Of a DNA stretch of 43,485 bases, positions 16,555 through 24,468 are shown piece by piece (the first letter of the stretch is position 1; the number at the start of each line of letters is the position of its first letter). The notes beneath the pieces are model-generated. The model was given only the letters and a program-made list of their open reading frames with translations, had not been told where the DNA came from and did no database searches. The position numbers and the translations under genes were made by a program. This DNA comes from Pelosinus propionicus DSM 13327 (GTDB taxonomy: Bacteria > Bacillota > Negativicutes > DSM-13327), in contig NZ_FOTS01000044.1 in NCBI RefSeq assembly GCF_900114615.1, positions 1-43,485 of the forward strand. Direction: 5' to 3'.

Positions 16555-16673
16555 TTACGTTTTTTCATCATGTTGCTTACACTTTTACTATTTTTAAAAA
16601 TACGTAAAAATGACTTACTTTAATAATTATTTCCTTTCTATTAAAATAAAAACGCTTACGTCCTAAAACGTAA
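16555..16673. promoter_or_regulatory. Cluster of TTACGT half-sites, candidate enhancer (UAS) of the polyol operon
   Basis: TTACGT occurs at 16555-16560 and 16656-16661, and its complement ACGTAA at 16602-16607 and 16668-16673. The last two form the dyad TTACGT-N6-ACGTAA. They lie 120-240 bases upstream of the -24/-12 promoter, the usual distance for sigma-54 activator sites, in otherwise gene-free A+T-rich DNA. A GTTAC-N4-GTAAC dyad at 16689-16702 may belong to the same set. Function is inferred from placement and repetition. Confidence 0.55.
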
Positions 16674-16704
16674 TCGAACTGCAAACTAGTTACTGCTGTA
16701 ACAA

Positions 16705-16733
16705 GGAAAGAGGCTTTTGTATTAAAAGCCTCT
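16705..16733 (-). terminator. Intrinsic terminator of the second LevR-like gene
   Basis: AGAGGCTTTT at 16709-16718 and AAAAGCCTCT at 16724-16733 form a perfect 10-bp stem with a five-base loop, 23 bases past the regulator stop. On the minus strand it is followed by TTCCTTG, a modest T-tract. Confidence 0.7.
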
Positions 16734-16755
16734 CGAATGGTCCTCTGTATCAGTC

Positions 16756-19701
16756 TTACTCTTCTTCTACATTATTCTTTCGTCGCTCCATTTTGATAAT
16801 CTCAATCAGATGACATATTTCTTCATCGTTTACATTCACTGAAAATTGTTCTTCTAAGGCATTGCTTACTTTTTTTAACACTGAATATTCAAGAGGATGC
16901 TCAGCAATAAATGCAGTGGTTTCTGGATAACTGATTTCAGCATGTGTAAGCAAGCGTTCCACCATGCAGGCAGAATGTACTAACATACGTACTAGTCCAG
17001 AAGAAGAAAATTCCACTTGCAGTTCATCTTCTAGTTTTCTAATGCAGATCATAAGCGTATCCATCACTTTACGCGGATTAACAAATGTTAAAAATTCATC
17101 TAACATTCCTGCAACCATACCACGCATCACCTCCCAATCCATCCCCCTGTCTGTATAGCGATCTGCAATATCGGAGGCTTTTAACCCTTCCGTAAGTAAA
17201 CGGCGCAGTTCACTTCCAGCCCCTCCTTGTATGAGCTCTTCGATGGCAATATGCGGTCTATCCTCCATTTGAGGATCAATACTGCCGACGCTAGCTACGA
17301 TATTATAAGAATGCTGCAAAGATATCAGGCGAGTTTGCAATGTTTCCAAATTACCAGCTTCTACCGCAATTACACGTATATTAAATAGCTGCCACTGGTT
17401 CAATAATTTTTCCAATAGGCCCTTAATTTTGGCGGCTGCTCCCTGGCCTGTAAGACAAGTAGTCAAAATAGCCTTATCCTTACCATTCATAAAGTCAGTC
17501 GGATTATTTGCCTGTACTTCTCTTTGAACCATACTGCGTGCTGTCCAGGCAGACCGATACACAATAGTAATATCATTTTTCGGTAATATTGCTTTATGTA
17601 ATACATCCAGTACCATTAAAGTACTTACCATTTCTACACTTTTTACCATGATGCCCGTGCGATTTGTAAGAGCTTTCGCTACACCCGATAAAGAGCCCAT
17701 ATCAACCAATAAAACTATGCCTTTTCCCTGATCAATTTCTTTCGCCACCTGGACAGCTTTTTCAATCACCCAATCTACATTGGCCTCTAACGGCATATCA
17801 ATTGCCTTGGCATGAGTAACTCCTAGCAGCTTATTAGAAAAATCCACCATACTGGTAGCAGTGGATTTACCATGTGTAATTACTAAAACTCCGACTTTTC
17901 GCTCTTCTCTGCCTTGGCGGTCGTCAAAGGTTGCCAGCATTAAAGCAATAAAACCGATTTCGTCCAAAGGAATTAAAATCCCCATCTGGTCACCAATGCA
18001 TTGTGCCATTTTTTCTGCAACAAGATATTCCTTAGGGTGCTGTTCCGCTACAGATCTGACATTAGGATTTACAATAGGCAGCCCGCTGCGAATGCGCTCT
18101 ACGGTAGCAGCAATATGAATGGCTAAGGCATAATATAATCTACGGCTCAGTGCTTTTCCCATTTTTTCGGCTAGGCTGCAGGCTAGGTCAAAAACACTGA
18201 GAAATTCTTGTGGCAATACACTTTGTAAATATTCCTGGGATATTTCCAGCTGTTCAGGACCTAGGCGCTGGAAATAGTTTTCAAAATCCATCTCAATGCA
18301 TTGAATAATCTCTGCCTGTCCAATTCCTTGGGACTTAAGAAACTGCATGCGCTCGCTAATGGTCTGATAGAAATTCTTTGGCAAACTTCGATCTGCTTCT
18401 TCATCCGCCGCTACTCCATTCGGCTGAATAAACAACTCACTGCCTAATGTACATAAAATTTTACTAGTCTCCAAACGAGCTTGAGGATCATATACAATTG
18501 CTTGTTTAATCTTAGGCGGCAACTCTTCATAAGCCAGACGAACTGGCGCGTTCTTATCTCCTCGATGTAAAAAAGCTTTCGCACATATTAGCTGCAAATC
18601 ATTGCGCAGCTGCCCAATATTGCCTTGACAGCGGTATAACAGCAATGCCCACAAAGCTTCTTGGCTTACAATTAACTTGGCTTGAATATGTACGGCTTCC
18701 CGTGCTAATAAAAATTTTATTAATTCAAATCGTTCATGTAATGGTCTGCTGGCTAAATCAGGCAGTGAAATGACCACAGGTATACGGCGCAAAAAGGTTT
18801 TTAATAAAGCCGAATCTGGATTTTCGGTAGTAGCTGCTACTACTCTTATGGTAACATGACGAATCTTATCAGTATCCCCCATACGACGAAAATCTCCACG
18901 ATCCAGTAGATAAAATAGCATTTCCTGCCCTTCTGGCGGCAAACGATGTACTTCATCTAAGAATAACATACCGCCATCAGCTTTTTCTACTAAGCCGGCT
19001 TTATCTTTATCCGCCCCAGTAAAAGCGCCACGTACATGTCCAAAAAGCTGAGACATTAAAAGTTGAGGATTGTTTGCATAGTCTGCACAGTTAAATACGA
19101 TAAACTGTCTTCCATGGACAATTTTTCCCTGACTGCAAGCAAATCGATACATATATTCAGCAAATAAGGTTTTTCCGACACCAGTAGAACCAACTAATAG
19201 TGTATCTAAGCCTTTTGGAGGGTAAAGAACTGAAGCCTTTGCTTGCTCAACTGCGACTTTTAAACTATCTTGAGCACCAATTAAACCATCAAAAGAGTCA
19301 TAATTCTCAGCGTTATTATAGAGGACATTATCATTTTTAAAGTGAGAGGCATCCGTTATCTCTCTTCCCTTTTCTGATTGGGAACTTTCATTCGCAGCTA
19401 ACTCTTCAATTTGCCGCTGGTGCCGTACCATTTCGGGAACCTTTCCTTTCAAGACAGGATAGATGCCTTCTACCCATTTCACTGTGACATAATAGGTAGA
19501 TCGACTTACTATTTTTGTTACCAATTTCTCCCGATGTAAAGCATTTAAATCGCTGCTAATATTACTTCGAGAAAATCCCGCCAAAACCGCCATTTCTTCT
19601 GCAGTAAAACCTAATGGTTTATGCTGCTGCATCATATTCTTATCTAGCTTTTTCATGCACAATTCATCTAAAATTTCTAAAATTTTTAATTGACGTTTCA
19701 T
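16756..19701 (-). CDS. LevR-like sigma-54-dependent PTS activator (classic two-PRD layout)
   Basis: A 981-residue enhancer-binding protein with the full LevR order. It has an N-terminal winged helix (about 1-85, with FTAEEMAVLAGFSRSNISSD), then an AAA+ domain with Walker A GSTGVGKT (171-178), GAFTGA (225-230) and GGMLFLDE (243-250). PRD1 (His529) follows, then mannose-type EIIA (His610 in VITHGKS), Gat-like EIIB (Cys749 in CLTGQG) and PRD2 (about 850-975, His909). ATG 19699-19701 follows AGGAGAG. It has its own vegetative-type promoter and a terminator on each side, so it is monocistronic. The nearby operon of mannose-type IIA/IIB, HPr, EI and Pfk has a -24/-12 promoter and is the obvious target. 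PTS phosphorylation of PRDs is known to set activity in LevR; here it is inferred. Confidence 0.93.
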   Translation of the reverse strand: MKRQLKILEILDELCMKKLDKNMMQQHKPLGFTAEEMAVLAGFSRSNISSDLNALHREKLVTKIVSRSTYYVTVKWVEGIYPVLKGKVPEMVRHQRQIEELAANESSQSEKGREITDASHFKNDNVLYNNAENYDSFDGLIGAQDSLKVAVEQAKASVLYPPKGLDTLLVGSTGVGKTLFAEYMYRFACSQGKIVHGRQFIVFNCADYANNPQLLMSQLFGHVRGAFTGADKDKAGLVEKADGGMLFLDEVHRLPPEGQEMLFYLLDRGDFRRMGDTDKIRHVTIRVVAATTENPDSALLKTFLRRIPVVISLPDLASRPLHERFELIKFLLAREAVHIQAKLIVSQEALWALLLYRCQGNIGQLRNDLQLICAKAFLHRGDKNAPVRLAYEELPPKIKQAIVYDPQARLETSKILCTLGSELFIQPNGVAADEEADRSLPKNFYQTISERMQFLKSQGIGQAEIIQCIEMDFENYFQRLGPEQLEISQEYLQSVLPQEFLSVFDLACSLAEKMGKALSRRLYYALAIHIAATVERIRSGLPIVNPNVRSVAEQHPKEYLVAEKMAQCIGDQMGILIPLDEIGFIALMLATFDDRQGREERKVGVLVITHGKSTATSMVDFSNKLLGVTHAKAIDMPLEANVDWVIEKAVQVAKEIDQGKGIVLLVDMGSLSGVAKALTNRTGIMVKSVEMVSTLMVLDVLHKAILPKNDITIVYRSAWTARSMVQREVQANNPTDFMNGKDKAILTTCLTGQGAAAKIKGLLEKLLNQWQLFNIRVIAVEAGNLETLQTRLISLQHSYNIVASVGSIDPQMEDRPHIAIEELIQGGAGSELRRLLTEGLKASDIADRYTDRGMDWEVMRGMVAGMLDEFLTFVNPRKVMDTLMICIRKLEDELQVEFSSSGLVRMLVHSACMVERLLTHAEISYPETTAFIAEHPLEYSVLKKVSNALEEQFSVNVNDEEICHLIEIIKMERRKNNVEEE

Positions 19702-19730
19702 TTTTCGCTCTCCTTTAAGACAGCATAAGC

Positions 19731-19894
19731 TAGTAGTTCGCCAAGACTAAAGCTATGGGATGAATGGCGCGAGATTTTTCGTCCAGCAAGGCGGAGGAGC
19801 CGCGCATATCGGACATATGTAAGGTGACGACAACGAAGCTGGGCGGGAAATCTCGCGACAAGAGCACCATGGATTTAGGCTTGGTGGACTACTA
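19731..19894. repeat. 164-bp element with 28-bp inverted ends and inner inverted repeats
   Basis: The left end (19731-19758: TAGTAGTTCGCCAAG, then ACTAAAGCTATGG) is an imperfect inverted copy of the right end (19867-19894: CCATGGATTTAGG, then CTTGGTGGACTACTA). About 23 of 28 positions match. Inside, GGCGCGAGATTT at 19766-19777 faces AAATCTCGCGAC at 19848-19859. The core is markedly richer in G+C than its surroundings and encodes nothing. The architecture fits a non-autonomous mobile element or dispersed structured repeat. It lies between the promoter and the start codon of the LevR-like gene, so it would be transcribed as part of the 5' leader. Confidence 0.65.
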
Positions 19895-19908
19895 GTCATT
19901 TCTAATAC

Positions 19909-19937
19909 ATTATAAAACGTTACAATCCGTAATACAA
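19909..19937 (-). promoter_or_regulatory. SigmaA-type promoter of the second LevR-like gene, with overlapping dyad
   Basis: On the minus strand TTGTAT (19937-19932) and TATAAT (19914-19909) are separated by 17 bases. An inverted repeat, ATCCGTAA at 19925-19932 and TTACGGAT at 19951-19958 (perfect 8-bp arms), overlaps the -35 region and could be an operator. The predicted leader is about 200 bases and includes the 164-bp element. Confidence 0.6.
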
Positions 19938-20043
19938 TTTTTTTATAGATTTACGGATATTTATCCATATTTTTCCTATAAATAGAACGAACTGATGAAG
20001 GACTTTTACTCTTAAAGGTACAAAGGCGCGGCAGAGAAATGCG

Positions 20044-20083
20044 AAAAAAATAAAAGCATGGTTTTTTATATACCAATGCTTTT
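20044..20083 (-). terminator. Intrinsic terminator of the EIIA/EIIB-HPr-EI-Pfk operon
   Basis: ACCAATGCTTTT at 20072-20083 pairs with AAAAGCATGGT at 20052-20062 (one bulge). On the minus strand the stem is followed by ATTTTTTT. It lies about 60 bases past the second phosphofructokinase stop. Confidence 0.8.
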
Positions 20084-20143
20084 ACCGCTTATCAGAAGGT
20101 CGCTTTATGTTATTAGGCCTAAACTCTAACCTGTAATTTCATA

Positions 20144-21106
20144 TTACTTGGACAATAACGTTGCCAGCCGAAAGGTAGAGGTATCAATAGTCCGTTTATG
20201 TCCAATGGCATCGGCTAAATCGATTGCAACGACTGCACCATTTTTCGAACCAAATAATACATTGGAGATGCCCGAAATCAGTGCCATCACAGCATGCTCT
20301 GCTAGTGTACTAGCTAAAATGCGATCAAAAACACTCGGGGATCCTCCTCGTTGTATATGCCCTAATACTGATACTCGAGTATCAAGACCAGTATCCTTAG
20401 CAATCTTGTCACCAATTGTTACGGCGCTGCCTACACCTTCTGCTACAACTACAATGCTGTATTTTTTCCCTGTATCCCGAGACTTGCTTAGCTTGGAGCA
20501 CAATTCATCTAAATTTACAGTCATTTCTGGAATCAAAATCTGCTCTGCACCACCAGCAAGTCCGGCTGTCATAGCAATCCATCCTGAGTTTCGTCCCATT
20601 ACTTCAAGAACCATTACCCTTCCATGTGAAGAGGCTGTATCCCGCAGCTTATTAATCGCTTCTACGACTGTATTGATAGCAGTATCAAAGCCGATAGTAT
20701 AATCAGTTCCCCAAATATCATTGTCAATCGTACCAGGCAAACCAACGACAGCAATCCCTAGCTCTGATAACAACTGCGCACCTGTAAGAGATCCATCGCC
20801 ACCAATAATAATTACACCTTCAATTCCTCGGCGTTTCAGATTTTCAGCAGCTTTTTGACGGCCTTCCAATGTTTTAAAGACTTCACAACGTGCAGTTCCT
20901 AAAAATGTTCCTCCACGATGCAGAATATCTCCTACTGAACGAGATTCCAATTTTATCATGTTATCTTCATACATGCCTGCATAGCCATTGTAAATTCCCC
21001 ATACTTCTACCCCTTCATGGATAGCCACACGAACAACAGCACGAATGGCTGCATTCATACCAGGAGAATCGCCACCACTAGTCATGACAGCAATACGCTT
21101 TAACAT
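20144..21106 (-). CDS. pfkA: ATP-dependent 6-phosphofructokinase (copy 2)
   Basis: A 320-residue PfkA. LKRIAVMTSGGDSPGMNAAIR, IIGGDGSLTGAQ, GLPGTIDNDIWG (catalytic Asp), EVMGRNSGWIAMTAGLAGGA and HIQRGGSPSVFDRILAS are all canonical. The frame is open to 21175, but ATG 21104-21106 (or the adjacent ATG at 21107-21109) gives the normal N-terminus and lies 5-8 bases after AGGTGG. It is the last gene of an operon that otherwise encodes PTS phosphotransfer proteins, 20 codons or less from enzyme I once the leader is counted. Coupling Pfk to HPr and EI puts the main glycolytic gate and the PTS phosphate supply under one sigma-54 promoter. It is a diverged paralogue of the copy at 3941-4900. Confidence 0.95.
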   Translation of the reverse strand: MLKRIAVMTSGGDSPGMNAAIRAVVRVAIHEGVEVWGIYNGYAGMYEDNMIKLESRSVGDILHRGGTFLGTARCEVFKTLEGRQKAAENLKRRGIEGVIIIGGDGSLTGAQLLSELGIAVVGLPGTIDNDIWGTDYTIGFDTAINTVVEAINKLRDTASSHGRVMVLEVMGRNSGWIAMTAGLAGGAEQILIPEMTVNLDELCSKLSKSRDTGKKYSIVVVAEGVGSAVTIGDKIAKDTGLDTRVSVLGHIQRGGSPSVFDRILASTLAEHAVMALISGISNVLFGSKNGAVVAIDLADAIGHKRTIDTSTFRLATLLSK

Positions 21107-21194
21107 CATACATTCCACCTTTTTCTTGCTACTTCTCCAGAAAGGGCGAAGAATGCTCTTTCGCCCTACTTTCATTAAGATATTCTACGAAATC

Positions 21195-22907
21195 TTAGAT
21201 TTCATATGCTGAGGCTATTTCCTCTAGCCTTTTCTTAATATCAGCCGCAGTGCGCAGACCTAATATATCATCAGCCCATTTTTCCGTCTGTTTAATGTCA
21301 AGTTGACGTATGCGATGTTTGACTACTGGAACCGCCCGGCCATTCATAGATAATTCAGTTAAACCAAGTCCCACTAATAACGGAGTCGCTAGAGGATCCC
21401 CCGCCATTTCACCGCACATGCCTACCCATTTGCCAGCTTTTTTTGCCGCTTTAGCTACATTGCCAATTAAGCGAACTACTGGCGGCTGAAAATAATCACT
21501 CAGATATGCCACATGTTCATTCATACGATCTGCTGCCATTGTGTATTGAACAAGATCATTAGTACCAATGCTAAAAAAGTCTACTTCTTCTGCCAAAATA
21601 TCTGCAATCGCAGCTGCTGCCGGAACCTCAACCATAATCCCTACTGCCACATCACTTTTAAAGGGAACTCCTTCTTGTGTTAATTCTTCAGCCGCTTCTT
21701 TTAATAAGGCTTTTGCATTTAACAATTCATCTACAGTAGCAATCATTGGGAACATTATATGCAAGTTTCCTGCTACACTTGCGCGCAACAAAGCACGTAA
21801 TTGCGTTTTAAATACATCCTGGTACACCATACATAAGCGAATAGCTCGTAATCCAAGAGCCGGATTTGCTTCTGGCAATCCGCCAATAAAAGGCAGCTGT
21901 TTATCTCCGCCAGCATCCAGAGTACGAATTACAATCTTCTTATCAGGCATTGCCGCAAGAACGGCTTTATAAGATTCAACTTGCTCTTCTTCTGTTGGTA
22001 CACTGGTTTTATCTAAAAACAAAAACTCAGTACGGAATAGACCTACGCCTTCTGCACCCGCAGCAATTACTTTTTCCATATCCCCAGGTGTTCCAATATT
22101 ACAAGCCAACTCAATGTGATGACCATCTGTTGTTTCACTGGGTAAATGGCCTACAGATGCTAAAAGTGCAGCTCTTTCCTGCTCATTCTTAATACGCAAG
22201 CGATAGTCACTTAATACATCCTCCTCAGGATTCACCAAGACCTCTCCCACGTGCCCATCAACAACCACTGTATCTCCATTTTTCAGCTTCTCTAATGCGC
22301 TGCCAACCCCTACAACAGCAGGAATTCCTGCTGCTCTAGCCAAAATGGAGCTGTGAGAAGTCTTTCCTCCTAAAGCAGTAATGAAACCTGATACACAATT
22401 TAAATCAAGAGCAGCGGTATCAGAAGGCAGTAAATCCTGAGCTGCCAGAATACCTGTATAGTTGACTTCCGCTGTTCCCCCCTGTAATATTCTCACTAAG
22501 CGTTTGCCAATATCCTTAATATCAGCTGCTCTCTCCTGCATATATTCACTATCAAGACCAGCAAACATCGCAGCAATTTCATTTGCTGCATCTTCTACTG
22601 CTGCTTCCGCACTAGCCTGATTATCAAGATGATTTAAGACAACTTCGACAAAAGAAGGATCTGTAACCATTAACTTATGAGCAGCAAAAACTTCTGCTTG
22701 CTGCTCTCCCATCGTTGCTGCTGTACGTTCTTGTAAGATCTCTAATTCTTTTTCAGCAGCCTGCTGCGCTGAATAAAAACGTTCTTTTTCAGCTGGGGTC
22801 TGTGATGCATCTACCTGGCGACAGAAATCATGTACCGCCTCTTGCATATGCATAATTTCTCCAATAGCAATTCCTGCTGAAGCTGCAATTCCTTTAATTT
22901 TCCACAT
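21195..22907 (-). CDS. ptsI: PTS enzyme I (phosphoenolpyruvate-protein phosphotransferase)
   Basis: A 570-residue enzyme I, normal length. The phosphorylated histidine is His185 in GGKTSHSSILARAAGIPAV. The C-terminal PEP-binding barrel shows EGVGLFRTEFLFLD, GGDKQLPFIGG, DFFSIGTNDLVQYTMAADR and MCGEMAGDP with the catalytic cysteine. It transfers phosphate from phosphoenolpyruvate to HPr. I start it at ATG 22905-22907 (MWKIKGIAASAGIAIG), with GGAGAAGAG overlapping the end of the HPr gene four bases away. An in-frame extension to 22934 overlaps HPr and is not family-like. This may be the cell's only enzyme I or a system-specific one; the window cannot tell. Confidence 0.96.
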   Translation of the reverse strand: MWKIKGIAASAGIAIGEIMHMQEAVHDFCRQVDASQTPAEKERFYSAQQAAEKELEILQERTAATMGEQQAEVFAAHKLMVTDPSFVEVVLNHLDNQASAEAAVEDAANEIAAMFAGLDSEYMQERAADIKDIGKRLVRILQGGTAEVNYTGILAAQDLLPSDTAALDLNCVSGFITALGGKTSHSSILARAAGIPAVVGVGSALEKLKNGDTVVVDGHVGEVLVNPEEDVLSDYRLRIKNEQERAALLASVGHLPSETTDGHHIELACNIGTPGDMEKVIAAGAEGVGLFRTEFLFLDKTSVPTEEEQVESYKAVLAAMPDKKIVIRTLDAGGDKQLPFIGGLPEANPALGLRAIRLCMVYQDVFKTQLRALLRASVAGNLHIMFPMIATVDELLNAKALLKEAAEELTQEGVPFKSDVAVGIMVEVPAAAAIADILAEEVDFFSIGTNDLVQYTMAADRMNEHVAYLSDYFQPPVVRLIGNVAKAAKKAGKWVGMCGEMAGDPLATPLLVGLGLTELSMNGRAVPVVKHRIRQLDIKQTEKWADDILGLRTAADIKKRLEEIASAYEI

Positions 22908-22911
22908 AGTA

Positions 22912-23175
22912 TCACTCTTCTCCAAATTTGTCATCCACTAATTTTTTCAAGGCTGCACCTGCCTCAGCAGCATCTGGACCATCAATTTTGACAAGTAAAG
23001 TATCACCTTTCTTTACCCCTAAGCCCATGATACTAATGATACTTTTTGCATTACCGTTTTTTCCCTCTTTAAATATTAAAATATTAGATTTAAATGAGGA
23101 AGCTTTTTGTGCGAACATAGCTGCTGGTCTAGCATGAAGCCCTGCCTGATTTTTAATTTGTAAATTTAATTCCAT
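22912..23175 (-). CDS. ptsH: Phosphocarrier protein HPr
   Basis: An 87-residue HPr. The active histidine is His14 in NQAGLHARPAAMF, and the regulatory-serine region is NAKSIISIMGLGVKKGD with Ser45, the equivalent of Ser46 phosphorylated by HPr kinase in Firmicutes. ATG 23173-23175 has AGAAAGG upstream; a TTG at 23187 would add four residues and is less likely. It links enzyme I to the mannose-type IIA gene product two genes upstream and probably to other IIAs, including the polyol system. A serine at the kinase site implies it can also work in CcpA-type catabolite control. Confidence 0.95.
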   Translation of the reverse strand: MELNLQIKNQAGLHARPAAMFAQKASSFKSNILIFKEGKNGNAKSIISIMGLGVKKGDTLLVKIDGPDAAEAGAALKKLVDDKFGEE

Positions 23176-23238
23176 GTTTTTACACAACCTTTCTTTTTGT
23201 TAAGTATATTATTACACTACAATAGCAGTGGATACCCC

Positions 23239-23715
23239 TTAATTGATCTTTCCCATAAGATCTAATGGAACATCATGAGGCAATTGTTGGATTTGCAACT
23301 TAAGGCCCTGTTCATGAAGTTCTTTGAAAGCTTGTTTGTCTGTAGCTGATATCGATACAGCTTTTGTCACTACGGTCTTTCCTTTGCTGAAACTCATCCC
23401 ACCAATATTGACCTTATTAATCACTAAGCCATTTTCTACTAATGTCAATATAGCAGCAGGGCTGGTAACTAATATAAGCAACTTTTCTTTTGCAAATGCA
23501 TCTGTTCTCAAACTTTCGATCCCTTGCAGTACATTTAAGATTGAAACAGCGATACCAGGAGGTGCTACAGCTTCAAAGAGCATCTTGCGAATGGAGTCTA
23601 GCGCAACCTCGTCATCAATCACAACAATTCGTTCGATTGTTATCGCCTTGCACCATGCCATAACAATCTGTCCATGAATAAGGCGATCATCAATTCTTAC
23701 TAATTCAATTCCCAC
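23239..23715 (-). CDS. PTS system, mannose/fructose/sorbose-type IIB component
   Basis: A 158-residue IIB of the mannose family. The phosphorylated histidine is His14 in IDDRLIHGQIVMAW, and the rest (VVIDDEVALDSIRKMLFEAVAPPGI, VNIGGMSF) is canonical. The GTG start at 23713-23715 directly abuts the TAG stop of the IIA gene, with GGAAGAG upstream. In ordinary systems IIB hands phosphate to a sugar on a IIC/IID membrane pair. No IIC or IID gene follows here; HPr comes next after 63 bases. It may serve a permease encoded elsewhere or act only as a regulatory phosphate carrier for the LevR-like activator. Confidence 0.93.
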   Translation of the reverse strand: MGIELVRIDDRLIHGQIVMAWCKAITIERIVVIDDEVALDSIRKMLFEAVAPPGIAVSILNVLQGIESLRTDAFAKEKLLILVTSPAAILTLVENGLVINKVNIGGMSFSKGKTVVTKAVSISATDKQAFKELHEQGLKLQIQQLPHDVPLDLMGKIN

Positions 23716-24132
23716 CTAATCTCTTCCTTCTACTATCGTTACTTCATTAAACACCAAATCACGAATACCATCATGACCGCCTTTTAAAGCAGCACTTGCT
23801 ACATTCATCAATTTATCATTTCTGACAGGTAAAATTTCTAGCAGCATGGACACATTAACACCAGAAATCATTTCAATCCCTGGCTGCTGCATAGTTACTA
23901 TAGCTGCTGCATGATAAGGGCTTCCTCCTAGTAAATCCACAAGAATTATAGCACCTTGACCTGTATCTACTCCTCTTATAGCTTCTTTAATGCGTAACTG
24001 CAAATCAGCTGTATTTTCTCCTATTGCAAAATCAAGAGATATAACTTGCTCCTGTTTGCCTGCAATCTGTTCTGCAGTAGTAAGTAAGGCACTCGCGAAA
24101 CATCCATGTGCAACAATTACCACACCAACCAT
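23716..24132 (-). CDS. PTS system, mannose/fructose-type IIA component
   Basis: A 138-residue IIA of the mannose family. The phosphorylated histidine is His9 in VGVVIVAHGCFA, and AIILVDLLGGSPYHAA is the conserved dimer/active-site block. ATG 24130-24132 follows GAGGACAC. It is the first gene of the operon behind a -24/-12 promoter. The EIIA-like domain of the LevR-type activator encoded 4.4 kb downstream is homologous to it. IIA would take phosphate from HPr, encoded two genes downstream. Confidence 0.93.
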   Translation of the reverse strand: MVGVVIVAHGCFASALLTTAEQIAGKQEQVISLDFAIGENTADLQLRIKEAIRGVDTGQGAIILVDLLGGSPYHAAAIVTMQQPGIEMISGVNVSMLLEILPVRNDKLMNVASAALKGGHDGIRDLVFNEVTIVEGRD

Positions 24133-24177
24133 CTTGTGTCCTCACTTATCTTTTTAATATTATCTTTTTAATATTCT

Positions 24178-24193
24178 TGCAATAATCATGCCA
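24178..24193 (-). promoter_or_regulatory. Sigma-54 (-24/-12) promoter of the IIA-IIB-HPr-EI-Pfk operon
   Basis: The minus strand reads TGGCAT-GATTA-TTGCA with C before it, differing from YTGGCACGRNNNTTGCW at one position only. Transcription would start near 24168, 36 bases before the IIA start codon. A LevR-type activator gene is encoded next to the operon. Confidence 0.82.
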
Positions 24194-24218
24194 GAACCTG
24201 TATTATTCAAAACAAAAG

Positions 24219-24361
24219 TTCTAACACGGTTATTAGATAAGCAATTCCTAGCTAATTCCTATAAAATGAGCTACTGCTGTTCTTATTCTAAACAATACAA
24301 TCAAACTTGTTTTATTTGTGTTTTAAACGTGTTGGAATTATGTGTTTATTTTGATTTGTGT
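24219..24361. promoter_or_regulatory. GTGTT half-site cluster, candidate activator region (UAS)
   Basis: TTCTAACACG at 24219-24228 and CGTGTTGGAA at 24328-24337 are inverted copies with one mismatch. GTGT words also recur at 24318, 24329, 24342 and 24358, spaced 11, 13 and 16 bases. The cluster lies 25-170 bases upstream of the -24/-12 promoter, in a stretch with no gene (24133-24468). It is a candidate binding region for the LevR-like activator, from repetition and position only. Confidence 0.4.
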
Positions 24362-24424
24362 AATAATTCATGCTATTGCACAGTATAATCGTTTTATTGG
24401 ATAACATTTTATACTTTATTTAAT

Positions 24425-24455
24425 AAAAAGCCTTATCTTGAAGATAAAGCCTTTT
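24425..24455 (-). terminator. Intrinsic terminator after the 93-residue protein gene
   Basis: GAAGATAAAGCCTTTT pairs with AAAAGCCTTATCTT (one wobble or bulge) and the minus strand continues into TTTTTATTA. It lies just past the stop at 24469. Confidence 0.75.
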
Positions 24456-24468
24456 ACAATTAGGTATG

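Noticed and set aside
20148-20702. Plus-strand frame of 184 codons
   Set aside because: It is the antisense of phosphofructokinase copy 2; the length comes from codon bias of the real gene.
21568-21972. Plus-strand frame of 134 codons
   Set aside because: Antisense to the enzyme I PEP-binding domain; no start signal or family resemblance.
24188-24388. Plus-strand frame of 66 codons upstream of the IIA gene
   Set aside because: It overlaps the -24/-12 promoter region and has no ribosome-binding site or family match.
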